NCBI RefSeq assembly: GCF_024585285.1
Contig: NZ_CP040755.1
Location: 2,790,001-2,854,000, forward strand
DNA from: Colwellia sp. M166
GTDB lineage: Bacteria; Pseudomonadota; Gammaproteobacteria; Enterobacterales; Alteromonadaceae
Length of the DNA: 64,000 nt
Direction: 5' to 3'
How positions within the stretch are numbered: position 1 is the first letter of the stretch; the number at the start of each line of letters is the position of its first letter. The notes below the pieces were generated by a model. That model saw nothing but the letters and a program-made list of their open reading frames with translations, did no database searches and was not told the origin of the DNA. Positions 40,880 through 49,706 of this stretch are shown piece by piece. A program made the position numbers and the translations under genes.

Positions 40880-41134
40880 ATGAAAAAATTTTCTAGTTTG
40901 GAGTGGTTCTGGGCAACATTAATCGCCATTACCTTATTTAACACTTTTTTAGGTGAACAGTTTGCTTCAAGTGCATTTGTTAGTATGTTAGTCGCAGTAA
41001 CGCTAATGTATAAAGGTATTATTGTTATTGATCATTTTATGGAGTTAAAACATGCTAATAAGAACTTACGTTTTTTGATGCGTTTATATTTTATTATTTT
41101 TCCTTCGATGATTATAGTGACAATTTTTTTCTAG
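40880..41134 (+). CDS. norF: NorF-like / prokaryotic cytochrome c oxidase subunit IV family protein
   Basis: Membrane protein of 84 residues with three hydrophobic segments (about 9-25, 30-47 and 62-83) and the family segment YKGIIVIDHFMELKHA between the second and third. The start is ATG 40880 behind GAGG, 8 bp after the norE stop; the longer frame from 40832 would overlap norE. Small subunit IV-like proteins accompany NorE or oxidase subunit III. The function is accessory and not defined by sequence. Confidence 0.72.
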   Translation: MKKFSSLEWFWATLIAITLFNTFLGEQFASSAFVSMLVAVTLMYKGIIVIDHFMELKHANKNLRFLMRLYFIIFPSMIIVTIFF

Positions 41135-41209
41135 TTTTAAAACGAAAAACATTTTGAACTTAAAGTTAATGGCCTAATAATTCATCAATAAAGTAAAAGG
41201 GAGTTATCA

Positions 41210-41578
41210 ATGAATTTACAAGCAAGAATACAGAGTAAAGAGCAAATACAGCAAGCATCTAGTATTGCTTTGTGGTCGATATTGAACTTAACATTTTTAC
41301 CGGTACTTTCATTTATCATCTTGCTTTTTAAGCTGGGTAACGTTGATAAAAATAGCTTGTCTGATAGCCACCTGAAGTTTGCTATTAAATTAAACCTATT
41401 AGCGGCAGCTGCTTTGATTTTTGTTAGCATACTGATGATAATGTTAGGTGGCTTTAATTCCGGCTGGACTTGGGTATTTGTTATCACTTATTTCGTCTTG
41501 GTGCATACGATTTTTATAGTGTTTGCTGTATGGGCCTTAATACGTGCTTGGGCAGGAAATACGGTATTTAAACAGTAG
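41210..41578 (+). CDS. small membrane protein of unknown function
   Basis: It has 122 residues with three clear hydrophobic segments (about 20-42, 60-82 and 87-110) and a charged N-terminus. The ATG has GGGAG upstream. I do not recognise the family with confidence; the layout resembles small DUF4870-like membrane proteins. It follows norF by 75 bp in the same direction, so it could belong to the same unit. Confidence 0.65.
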   Translation: MNLQARIQSKEQIQQASSIALWSILNLTFLPVLSFIILLFKLGNVDKNSLSDSHLKFAIKLNLLAAAALIFVSILMIMLGGFNSGWTWVFVITYFVLVHTIFIVFAVWALIRAWAGNTVFKQ

Positions 41579-41730
41579 TTTTTGGCTACCTAGAAATAGA
41601 CTAATGCTTAATGTAAATGATAGCCTGCTGAATTTCGATGTTGCGTTGCTCTAATACAGGCAATGGTATAAGCCATTAACTGCTGTTAAGTTAGCCAGCA
41701 TTCGCCATTAGTTCTGCTTTCAAGCTGCAC

Positions 41731-42651
41731 CTATATGACATTGTTTATATTATCATCTGGTTTAAGTAATAGTTGTTTTAGGGCAACCTGTAAGGAAGGG
41801 TATTGAAATTTAAAATTATTTTTTAGTAATTTAGCGGGCATAATATTTTGGCCATAAAGTATGAGGTCTGCTGACTCTCCCATTAGTATTCGTAAGGCAA
41901 AAGCGGGCACTTTGAAAAAACAAGGCCGTGACAGTACGGCACTTAAGGTTGCGGAAAATTCTTGATTATTTACTGGCATCGGGGCAGTAGCATTGATAGC
42001 ACCAGCTAACATGGGTTGATAGATTGCAGCTAATATAACCGCGACCATATCGTCGATATGTATCCACGACATAAATTGCTGTCCATTTGCTATTGGACCA
42101 CCAAGGCCGAACTTGAATGCCGGTAACATTTTCTGCAATGCACCGCCGTTGCTGGCTAACACAATACCGGTTCTTAAAAGACACACTCGCGTGTTATCTG
42201 ACTGAGCAGATAAGGCGATACTTTCCCACTGTTGGCAGACATGATGGCTAAACTCATGATGAATATCCTGATGGCTTTCATCTATCGTTAAGGCGTTCTG
42301 ACGGCCATAAAAGCCAATAGCACTGCCTGAAATAAAGCAATGTGGTGCTTTAGTCGCTGTTTGTATTTTTTCCACAAGGTTTTGAGTTATTTGCCAGCGA
42401 CTTTGGCAAATAACTGCTTTCTGTCTTTCTGACCACCGTCGGCCCACGATGCTTTCACCAGCTAAATTAACCACAATATCAAGTTCATCAAAGTTAACAT
42501 CGGTAAGTGTTGAGACTAACTCGATATGAGCAGGTAGTATTTTTGCGGCGTTTTTGCGGTTCCGGGTCAGCACGATAATATGATCTGTATTTAAACTTTG
42601 TATTAATGCTCTACCAATCAAGCCTGTACCGCCAGTAATAAGTATGTTCAC
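41731..42651 (-). CDS. TIGR01777 family NAD-dependent epimerase-like protein (YfcH-like)
   Basis: Short-chain dehydrogenase/epimerase fold of 306 residues. The N-terminal NAD-binding motif is ITGGTGLIGRALI. Family features follow: VNLAGESIVGRRWSERQK (about residues 61-78), the SGSAIGFYG catalytic region (109-117) and FGLGGPIANGQQFMSWIHIDD (180-200). The substrate of this family is unknown; members sit near cell-division or stress genes in gammaproteobacteria. It is alone, on the minus strand. Confidence 0.9.
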   Translation of the reverse strand: MNILITGGTGLIGRALIQSLNTDHIIVLTRNRKNAAKILPAHIELVSTLTDVNFDELDIVVNLAGESIVGRRWSERQKAVICQSRWQITQNLVEKIQTATKAPHCFISGSAIGFYGRQNALTIDESHQDIHHEFSHHVCQQWESIALSAQSDNTRVCLLRTGIVLASNGGALQKMLPAFKFGLGGPIANGQQFMSWIHIDDMVAVILAAIYQPMLAGAINATAPMPVNNQEFSATLSAVLSRPCFFKVPAFALRILMGESADLILYGQNIMPAKLLKNNFKFQYPSLQVALKQLLLKPDDNINNVI

Positions 42652-42721
42652 TATTGCCCCTAAAGTTTACCTTAAGTGTAAGTGGGTATTACTACCTTAT
42701 TTTAGCTGATAATCGTTATCC

Positions 42722-42742
42722 CAAACTTAATAAACTTGGTAT
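42722..42742 (-). repeat. solo copy of the 21-bp repeat end
   Basis: CAAACTTAATAAACTTGGTAT matches the outer end of the right uspA repeat at 20 of 21 positions, in the same orientation. It lies between two minus-strand genes. Confidence 0.7.
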
Positions 42743-42770
42743 AACATGTAAAGTGACAATCTTAGCCAAT

Positions 42771-42797
42771 AAAAAAGGCTCCCGTAGGAGCCTTTTT
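42771..42797 (-). terminator. bidirectional rho-independent terminator
   Basis: AAAAAGGCTCC and GGAGCCTTTTT form an 11-bp stem with a CGTA loop. On the minus strand it follows the 63-codon gene at 42826-43017, with T-runs on both strands. Confidence 0.93.
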
Positions 42798-42825
42798 ATT
42801 ATCAGATAAGTCCAGTTAAAAAGGC

Positions 42826-43017
42826 TTAATAGTATGTATCTTCTTTGTTGTGCGCTTGAGGATCTTCAATAATCTCTTCGAAGCCGACTTCAAAGCTGTT
42901 GTTGCTGTCGCTATTTGCCATGTAAATAGTACGGGTTGAACCATCTATCCATGTAACGGTGCCGCTGCCTTTTTTACTGCCGCATTTCATGCCAATATGA
43001 ATGTCGTTAAATTCCAT
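42826..43017 (-). CDS. small conserved-looking protein of unknown function
   Basis: It has 63 residues, acidic at its end, starting MEFNDIHIGMKCGSKKGSG. A strand-rich core (GSGTVTWIDGSTRTIYMAN) suggests a small beta-barrel like an SH3 or KOW fold; this is a guess from the pattern only. GAGGAGGAAG, an excellent ribosome site, precedes the ATG, and a strong terminator follows, so it is a real one-gene unit despite its size. I do not recognise the family. Confidence 0.8.
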   Translation of the reverse strand: MEFNDIHIGMKCGSKKGSGTVTWIDGSTRTIYMANSDSNNSFEVGFEEIIEDPQAHNKEDTYY

Positions 43018-43189
43018 TGCTTCCTCCTCGTTTGATGTTGAACATCGAACAGTGCATTCGATAAAGCAAACTCTGTAATTAACTTAGAAACCTTTGAGCA
43101 AGGATAGTTCAAATATTATTCAGTTAACGTGCTTTTTTTCAACAGGAACGGATTATTATAAACAGAAAACTATGCAAATCTAGTCATTT

Positions 43190-44329
43190 TTAAGGATTGA
43201 TACTAATACCTAAAACAGCTGGCTTGCTAGCCCCTGTTACAGCTGGAATGTTGCCAAAAATATTTTTATCAAATGCGAAGGCTAACCAGGCAAATGCCAT
43301 TGCCTCTAATGAATCACTATTTATATTTTTTGACTGAGTATTCATTACGGTATGTCGGCTAAGTTTATGATTTAATAACGAAACTAGTGCGTTGTTTTCA
43401 ACGCCTCCACCGCAAAGGTATACGTCTGATTTCGTACTTAATTTGTTAATTTCTTGTGCAATAGTTTCGGCTGTTAGTGCGGTTAATGTAGCCTGAATAT
43501 CGGCCGATTTTAAGGCACTTTTACTGGTGAATTTTGTTAGCCACTGAGCATTAAAATATTCACGTCCTGTACTTTTGGGGGCTGGCTGTGTGAAGTATGG
43601 ATCGTCGAGCATGGTTTGCAGTAATTCATGGCAAATATTACCTGAATTGGCCCATTTTCCTTGTGCGTCATAGCGTCCTAATTGATGCTGAGCAAACCAA
43701 TAATCCATTAACGCATTGCCAGGGCCAGTATCAAACCCTGTGGTATTTTGTCGGCTATTTTTGGGCAAAAATGTAATATTAGCAATGCCGCCAATATTAA
43801 CGACAAAAACGTCTTTTTCGGTTGAGCCAAAAATCGCTTGATGAAATGCCGGCACTAATGGTGCACCTTGACCTCCTAAAGCAATATCTTTTGCTCTAAA
43901 ATCTCCGACTACACGAATGCCGGTTAATAGTGCCAAGGTCTGCAAACAACCAATTTGCAGGGTAAAAGGTGTGCTGGCGAATTGACTTGCTGTCGGGCGA
44001 TGACGAATGGTTTGACCATGACAACCTATTGCGGTGATATCTGTAGCAGAGAGCTTTTCTTGCTGTAAAAATTGTATGATTGCTTGAGAAAATAACTGTG
44101 CTAGTTCGATATTTAGGCTACCTGCACGGTCGATTTCATTATGGCTAGCATTGTATAAGCTGATTATTTTTTGATGGGTAACGTTGTCGTAAGCTTGGTA
44201 AAAGCTGGCGATTAAATTGGCGCCGTTAGCTTGTTGTGATTGCTCAATGTCAAATTCGACCAAGGCGAGATCAACACCATCAGCACTGGTGCCCGACATT
44301 AAGCCAATATAGCGAACTTTATGGTTCAT
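43190..44329 (-). CDS. anmK: anhydro-N-acetylmuramic acid kinase
   Basis: Cleaves and phosphorylates 1,6-anhydro-MurNAc to MurNAc-6-phosphate in peptidoglycan recycling. The ATPase-fold motifs are YIGLMSGTSADGVDLALVE at the start, IGCHGQTIRHRP near 108, VVNIGGIANITFL and GFDTGPGNALMDYW near 185-205. In the closely related family the start motif reads MSGTSxDGVD, kept here. I prefer ATG 44329, just after the stop of the upstream peptidase gene; a GTG at 44341 inside that gene is the alternative. The neighbour is a peptidoglycan hydrolase, which fits the recycling role. Confidence 0.95.
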   Translation of the reverse strand: MNHKVRYIGLMSGTSADGVDLALVEFDIEQSQQANGANLIASFYQAYDNVTHQKIISLYNASHNEIDRAGSLNIELAQLFSQAIIQFLQQEKLSATDITAIGCHGQTIRHRPTASQFASTPFTLQIGCLQTLALLTGIRVVGDFRAKDIALGGQGAPLVPAFHQAIFGSTEKDVFVVNIGGIANITFLPKNSRQNTTGFDTGPGNALMDYWFAQHQLGRYDAQGKWANSGNICHELLQTMLDDPYFTQPAPKSTGREYFNAQWLTKFTSKSALKSADIQATLTALTAETIAQEINKLSTKSDVYLCGGGVENNALVSLLNHKLSRHTVMNTQSKNINSDSLEAMAFAWLAFAFDKNIFGNIPAVTGASKPAVLGISINP

Positions 44330-44330
44330 T

Positions 44331-45728
44331 TTATTCGGCACTTGGCTGCATGGATAACAGTATTCGACGTGAGCCTGTCAACTCAGCTAATCGTTGTTTT
44401 GATATCACCTCAAAAGCTTGTTTATATTTTTGGTTAAGAGGCTTAGCGTCTGGCAGTTTTACGGTTCTGGGGTTGCGATGCACGCCATTAAGTAAAAATT
44501 CGTAATGTAAATGTGGACCTGCTGCTAAACCTGTTGAACCCACATAGCCAATTACTTGTCCTTGCTTAACGCGTTGACCTTTTTTAACCGCACGCTTTGA
44601 GAAATGTAAATACTTGGTGACTATGCCATTACCATGTTGAATGAATACATAGTTACCATTGTATTTATTATAAGTGGCGTCGGTGACTCGACCATTACCA
44701 GCAGCGACAACAGGGGTTCCTGTTTTTGCTGCATAGTCGGTGCCACGGTGGGCTTTCCAGCGTTTTTGTACTGGGTGGAAACGTTTGGGCTTAAAATTTG
44801 AACTGATGTATTTAAAGCTGACAGGTGCGCGTAAAAAAGCTTTACGCATACTACGACCATCAGCTGAATAATATTCGCCATCTGTAAAACGAATAGCGTG
44901 AAAAGACTCACCTTGGTTAATAAATTCTGCCGCTACTATGTTACCTGTGCCAATAAAGTCACCTTCGATATATTGGTTTTCATAAATCACATTAAAGCTA
45001 TCGCCTGCACGGATATCTAAAGCAAAATCAATATCCCAACCAAATACATTCGCCAAGCTGATAATTTGTCCGTCATTAAGTCCTGCTGAAGCTGCGGCAT
45101 GCCAGAAATTAGATTTAATAACGCCATGAGCAATAGCTTCACGCACCTCGACACTTTTGCTTTCTTTATAGGCGTGATATTGTTGATTTTGTAAGTTAAC
45201 GTATAGCGTTTCATTTTTTGACAATGGATACTCAAGTGAGACTAAACTGCCTTGCTCATCTTTACCAATACGAATAATGTCGTCAACCCCGAGCTTTTTC
45301 AGTGACTTACTACCTTCTCCTTGAGCCGTGATCACTTTATGGGTTGTGGTGGCGTTGAGGCCATTGCGTTTAAATATTTTAGCGAGCGAATCGCCACTTC
45401 TTACTTTAACTGCTTGCCACTGAAGTTGTGCTGCACTTTCTTCAATATTACTCGGTAGTTCACGCACTGGGAGCTGTGTATCATTTAAAGTTTCGATCGG
45501 GGCATCGGGTAATTCAATACTGGTTGATGGTTGAGTGTTGCTGGTTTGTTCAGGCGTGGCCACTTGATATCTTTGGCCGACTTTAAATTCACCCGTAACG
45601 TTTGATGTTGCTTGCTTACTACTTTTTAACGGTACCATTAATAAAAATAGCACTATAACAGCGCACGAAGTAATAATTATTTGGTGCTGTTTGGGTAAGG
45701 CAAAATATAAATTTTTTATATTTTTCAA
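44331..45728 (-). CDS. mepM: M23 family peptidoglycan endopeptidase, MepM-like
   Basis: Periplasmic, membrane-anchored DD-endopeptidase expected to cut peptide cross-links so the wall can expand. It has 465 residues: one hydrophobic anchor near 17-34, an OapA/LysM-like region (about 105-150, VRSGDSLAKIFKRNG), and a C-terminal lysostaphin domain. The zinc motifs are HRGTD (near 344) and HLHYE (near 424), plus a conserved His in IQHGNGIVTKYLHF. Directly followed by anmK, forming a wall-growth and recycling pair. Confidence 0.93.
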   Translation of the reverse strand: MKNIKNLYFALPKQHQIIITSCAVIVLFLLMVPLKSSKQATSNVTGEFKVGQRYQVATPEQTSNTQPSTSIELPDAPIETLNDTQLPVRELPSNIEESAAQLQWQAVKVRSGDSLAKIFKRNGLNATTTHKVITAQGEGSKSLKKLGVDDIIRIGKDEQGSLVSLEYPLSKNETLYVNLQNQQYHAYKESKSVEVREAIAHGVIKSNFWHAAASAGLNDGQIISLANVFGWDIDFALDIRAGDSFNVIYENQYIEGDFIGTGNIVAAEFINQGESFHAIRFTDGEYYSADGRSMRKAFLRAPVSFKYISSNFKPKRFHPVQKRWKAHRGTDYAAKTGTPVVAAGNGRVTDATYNKYNGNYVFIQHGNGIVTKYLHFSKRAVKKGQRVKQGQVIGYVGSTGLAAGPHLHYEFLLNGVHRNPRTVKLPDAKPLNQKYKQAFEVISKQRLAELTGSRRILLSMQPSAE

Positions 45729-45885
45729 AAAGCTAAGACCTATAAATGAGATTTTGATACGACAATTGTCGTTTACTATAGCAAAATAATATCCTCCTAA
45801 ACAATGATAGGGTTTTCACCGCAGTGAAAATTACAGTAGAATTCGAGCATTAATGATTAATTATACCTTTGTTGGAGCCTAGTAA

Positions 45886-47085
45886 ATGTCAGATGTAAGC
45901 CAAGCGTTTGCAGAAATAAAACGCGGTGCGGAAGAAATTCTGCTAGAAGATGAGTTATTGGAAAAGTTGAAGAAAGGCAAGCCACTGAAAATTAAGGCGG
46001 GCTTTGATCCAACAGCACCTGATTTGCATTTTGGTCATACAGTATTGATAAATAAATTACGCCAGTTTCAGCAGCAAGGACACGAAGTTATCTTCTTAAT
46101 TGGTGACTTTACCGGCATGATTGGTGATCCGAGTGGAAAAAATGTTACGCGTAAACCGTTAAGTAGGGCTGATGTACTAGCAAATGCTGAAACTTACAAA
46201 GAGCAAGTGTTTAAAATTTTAGACCCAGTAAAAACCACTGTGGCCTTTAACTCAACCTGGATGGAAAAACTCGGTGCTGCCGGCATGTTGAAGCTTGCTT
46301 CACGCCAAACCGTTGCTCGTATGATGGAACGAGATGACTTTAAAAAACGTTATGCTGGCGGTCAAGCGATTGCCATTCATGAGTTTATGTATCCTTTAGT
46401 ACAAGGTTGGGATTCAGTTGCTTTAGAAGCGGATGTTGAATTAGGCGGCACCGATCAAAAGTTTAATCTATTAATGGGTCGTGAACTGCAAAAGTCAGAA
46501 GGTCAACGTCCGCAAACTGTACTCATGATGCCATTATTAGAAGGCTTGGATGGCGTACAGAAAATGTCTAAGTCGTTGAATAATTACATCGGTATTACTG
46601 ATGCGCCAAATGATATGTTTGGCAAAATCATGTCCATTTCTGATGATTTAATGTGGCGTTATTATGAATTGCTGAGCTTTAAACCAATTGAAATTATTAA
46701 TGGCTACAAAGCAGCAATTGCTGCGGGCTCAAATCCTCGCGATGTAAAAATTGATTTAGCAAAAGAGTTAATTGAGCGCTTTCATGATACTGCAGCGGCA
46801 GAAGCTGCTCATCAAGAGTTTATTAATCGTTTTCAAAAAGGTGCTTTACCTGATGATATGCCTGAATTAGATATTGCTACTGAAACGGGTGAAATTGCTA
46901 TTGCTAACTTGTTAAAAGAAGCCGGTTTAGTAGCAAGTACTTCAGAAGCTATGCGCATGATAAAACAAGGTGCGGCGAAAATTGAAGGTGAAAAAATTAC
47001 CGATAATAAGCTCATTATTAAGGCGGGTTCTACTGCGGTTTATCAAGTCGGTAAACGCAAATTTGCTCAGGTTACGCTTAAGTAA
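45886..47085 (+). CDS. tyrS: tyrosyl-tRNA synthetase (TyrZ/type II form)
   Basis: Attaches tyrosine to tRNA-Tyr. It has 399 residues. The HIGH-type motif reads HFGH (48-51) after [11 protein letters not shown], and the KMSKS motif is exact (226-230). An S4-like RNA-binding domain lies near 335-395. The HFGH form and length place it in the second bacterial TyrRS branch. It is divergent from mepM, with TAGAAT at 45837-45842 as a likely -10 box and an S-shaped hairpin TTTTCAC-CGCA-GTGAAAA (45813-45830) in front. Confidence 0.97.
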   Translation: MSDVSQAFAEIKRGAEEILLEDELLEKLKKGKPLKIKAGFDPTAPDLHFGHTVLINKLRQFQQQGHEVIFLIGDFTGMIGDPSGKNVTRKPLSRADVLANAETYKEQVFKILDPVKTTVAFNSTWMEKLGAAGMLKLASRQTVARMMERDDFKKRYAGGQAIAIHEFMYPLVQGWDSVALEADVELGGTDQKFNLLMGRELQKSEGQRPQTVLMMPLLEGLDGVQKMSKSLNNYIGITDAPNDMFGKIMSISDDLMWRYYELLSFKPIEIINGYKAAIAAGSNPRDVKIDLAKELIERFHDTAAAEAAHQEFINRFQKGALPDDMPELDIATETGEIAIANLLKEAGLVASTSEAMRMIKQGAAKIEGEKITDNKLIIKAGSTAVYQVGKRKFAQVTLK

Positions 47086-47118
47086 TCATATTGGTAAAAT
47101 TAACTAGATTATTTATTG

Positions 47119-47149
47119 AAAAAGCCAGTCATTGAGACTGGCTTTTTTA
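47119..47149 (+). terminator. rho-independent terminator after tyrS
   Basis: AAAAAGCCAGTC and GACTGGCTTTTT form a 12-bp stem around ATTGA, followed by more T. It ends the single-gene tyrS transcript. Confidence 0.94.
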
Positions 47150-47382
47150 GTACTATTCATCATAGTCTTTATTAGCAACTAGCCTGTCTTCATTAAATAA
47201 ATCGAACAAAATATAGTGGTTAATTTACTTATTTAATACTGCTATAACCTCATAAAAAATCAGTTGAATTTACTCACGAATGCTAATCTAAAAGCAGTTT
47301 TATCCATCACGATAATATAGCTAAGTATCAAATATCCTTACAAAAAGTGTGTGATTGTTAGTCTGGCAATAGCATAACTTTA
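47150..47382. other. gene-free upstream part of the nosR control region
   Basis: AT-rich sequence between the tyrS terminator and the nosR control sites. No open frame, RNA gene or strong repeat is seen. Confidence 0.5.
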
Positions 47383-47423
47383 TTGATCTAAGTCATTATC
47401 GTTAATTTCAATGTGCGTAATAT
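47383..47423 (+). promoter_or_regulatory. FNR/DNR-like site and -10 box of nosR
   Basis: TTGATCTAAGTCAT (47383-47396) is a 5/5 plus 3/5 match to TTGAT-N4-ATCAA. TAATAT (47418-47423) puts the start point near 47430, so the site is centred about 41 bp upstream. The same TTGAT-N4-GTCA core and spacing occur before norE. Confidence 0.6.
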
Positions 47424-47424
47424 A

Positions 47425-47441
47425 TGCGACATATTGTCGCA
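47425..47441. promoter_or_regulatory. 17-bp perfect palindrome over the predicted nosR start point
   Basis: TGCGACA (47425-47431) and TGTCGCA (47435-47441) are perfect 7-bp arms around TAT. They lie directly after the -10 box, a repressor-like position. GC-containing symmetry in AT-rich surroundings makes it stand out. The binding protein is unknown. Confidence 0.65.
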
Positions 47442-47514
47442 GTTAGATAAATTAGAGGCTTACCATATTACTCTGAACTTGCTGCTTATAATCTAAGTGT
47501 AGGTATTTTGTACA

Positions 47515-49644
47515 ATGCTACTTTACTTGTCGTACAGTAAAAAAAAGTTAAGGTTATTTTCGGTTCTGTTGCTCTGGTTTGCTCAGTTTTCTGCGCACGC
47601 CTTATTTGTTAGTGAGCCAAGAGATCCATTACCACTGATCAATGAAATTTTCCCACAAGCGACTAAAGTTTCTGATAAAGCGGGTAAACCGCTTATTTGG
47701 ACTATTTATCAACAAGAAGAGATTATTGGTTATGCTTTTGAAACCAATGATATTGCAAGAATTCCGGCCTACTCAGGTGAGCCAGTTAACATGTTGGTGG
47801 CGATTAATCCTAAAGGTGTATACATTGGCGCGAAAGTTTTAGAGCATCATGAACCTATTATTTTAGCTGGTATTCCAGAAAGTAAATTATGGGCCTTTAC
47901 GGATCAATACAACGGTCTGAGTGTTAGTGACCGCTTAAAGGTTGGCGGTAATGCTAAAGGTGATGTTATTCATATTGATGGCTTGTCAGGTGCGACAGTA
48001 ACCGTCATGGTGATGAATGTTGCTATTACTAAAGCGGCGACTAAAGTTGCTCGCTCATTGGGAATTATCGAAGAAGTCGAAGAAATTAAGCAACCAATGG
48101 CTACGGTATTGCCTGATGTTTATCAACAAGCAAGTTGGCAAACCCTGATTGGTGATGGCTCTATTCGTAAGTTATATCTCGACCGTAATACGGTTGATGA
48201 AGCCTTTGTTGGTACAGCAGCTGAAACAATTGAACAAGCTACGCCTGAGCAGAAAGCAGATATGTTTGCTGAGGTCTATTATGCCCAAGCGGATATTCCA
48301 ACCATAGGCCGTAATTTATTAGGTGATAGTGAATATCAATGGTTGATGAAAACCCTAAAACCTAATGAACATGCCATTGTTGTCCTAGGTAGTGGTTACT
48401 CCTTTAAAGGCTCTGGTTATGTGCGTGGTGGCATCTTTGACCGTATTCAAATACTACAAAACGAAACGGCTTTTGCTTTCCGTGATTTAGATCACAATCG
48501 TGTTACTGATATCTTTATTGATGGTGCGCCAAATTTCAAAGAAATGTCACTGTTTATTGTCCGTGAACATCATGAATTTAACCCCGGTGTTGACTGGCAG
48601 TTTGAATTGCTTGTGCGTCGTCAAATGGGCGCGGTTGACAGTATATTTACTAGCTTTAAAGGTAGTTACCATGGTTTAGAACAATACTTACACCGTCCAC
48701 CGATCATTTTACCTGAGCCAGAATTAACCCTGACGCAGCAAGTTTGGCAAGATAAAAAAACTGAGGTGGTAATTTTATCTATTCTGATGGCACTACTACT
48801 TGCGACCTTGTTTTTCCAAGATGTTTTGGTTAAACACCCGACTTTTATGCACAACTTCCGCCATGCTTTTTTAGTGGTGACTGTGGTATTGATCGGCTGG
48901 ATGTGGGGCGGACAATTATCCATTGTCAATGTCTTTACTTTTTTACAAGCCTTTATGTCTGATTTTTCTTGGGACTTATTTTTACTCGACCCAGTGATCT
49001 TTATGTTATGGGGCGCTGCGGCAGTAACTATGCTGTTATGGGGCCGAGCAGTGTATTGCGGTTGGTTATGTCCCTTTGGCGCCTTACAAGAGTTGATTAA
49101 TGTTTTTGCTCGTTATATCAAGATACCTCAGTTTGAATTGCCTTGGGCTGTACATGAACGTTTATGGGCGATTAAATACTTAGTACTACTAGGCTTATTT
49201 GCCTTATCACTTGATTCTTTAGCCTTAGCTGAACAGTTTGCTGAAATAGAGCCTTTTAAAACTACGTTTTTATTAAAGTTTGATCGTGAGTGGCCATTCA
49301 TTATTTACGCACTAGCCTTGTTAACTATCAATATATTTAATCGTAAATTTTTCTGCCGCTACTTATGTCCATTAGGGGCTGCACTTTCAACCAGTAATAG
49401 TGTGCGCTTATTTAGCTGGTTAAGACGTCGTCCTGAATGTGGTCAACCTTGTAAAACCTGTGCGAAAGAATGTGAAATTCAAGCGATTAATCCTGATGGG
49501 GAAATCAATATGCGTGAGTGTCACTACTGTTTGGATTGCCAAGTGACTTATTTTAATGAAGAAAAATGTCCTCCACTGAAAAAATTAGCACGTAAAAAAG
49601 CTAAATATAAAGCAACAGAAATTGAAGCAGTCAATGTTGCTTAA
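47515..49644 (+). CDS. nosR: NosR, membrane flavo-iron-sulfur protein for N2O reduction
   Basis: Needed for expression and activity of nitrous oxide reductase, probably passing electrons to NosZ. A signal segment (residues about 10-30) leads to a periplasmic FMN-binding domain with SGAT at 158-161 (Thr161 the expected flavin link). Five or six membrane segments follow from about 415 to 615. Cytoplasmic cysteine motifs CGWLCPFGA and CRYLCPLGA precede a ferredoxin-like cluster (CKTCAKEC and CHYCLDC). The 709 residues are full length. It heads nosRZDFYL. Confidence 0.96.
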   Translation: MLLYLSYSKKKLRLFSVLLLWFAQFSAHALFVSEPRDPLPLINEIFPQATKVSDKAGKPLIWTIYQQEEIIGYAFETNDIARIPAYSGEPVNMLVAINPKGVYIGAKVLEHHEPIILAGIPESKLWAFTDQYNGLSVSDRLKVGGNAKGDVIHIDGLSGATVTVMVMNVAITKAATKVARSLGIIEEVEEIKQPMATVLPDVYQQASWQTLIGDGSIRKLYLDRNTVDEAFVGTAAETIEQATPEQKADMFAEVYYAQADIPTIGRNLLGDSEYQWLMKTLKPNEHAIVVLGSGYSFKGSGYVRGGIFDRIQILQNETAFAFRDLDHNRVTDIFIDGAPNFKEMSLFIVREHHEFNPGVDWQFELLVRRQMGAVDSIFTSFKGSYHGLEQYLHRPPIILPEPELTLTQQVWQDKKTEVVILSILMALLLATLFFQDVLVKHPTFMHNFRHAFLVVTVVLIGWMWGGQLSIVNVFTFLQAFMSDFSWDLFLLDPVIFMLWGAAAVTMLLWGRAVYCGWLCPFGALQELINVFARYIKIPQFELPWAVHERLWAIKYLVLLGLFALSLDSLALAEQFAEIEPFKTTFLLKFDREWPFIIYALALLTINIFNRKFFCRYLCPLGAALSTSNSVRLFSWLRRRPECGQPCKTCAKECEIQAINPDGEINMRECHYCLDCQVTYFNEEKCPPLKKLARKKAKYKATEIEAVNVA

Positions 49645-49706
49645 TTTGTTTAAATAGAAAGATGAGTTTAAAAATTAATTAAAAATAACCATAATGGAGA
49701 AGAGTG

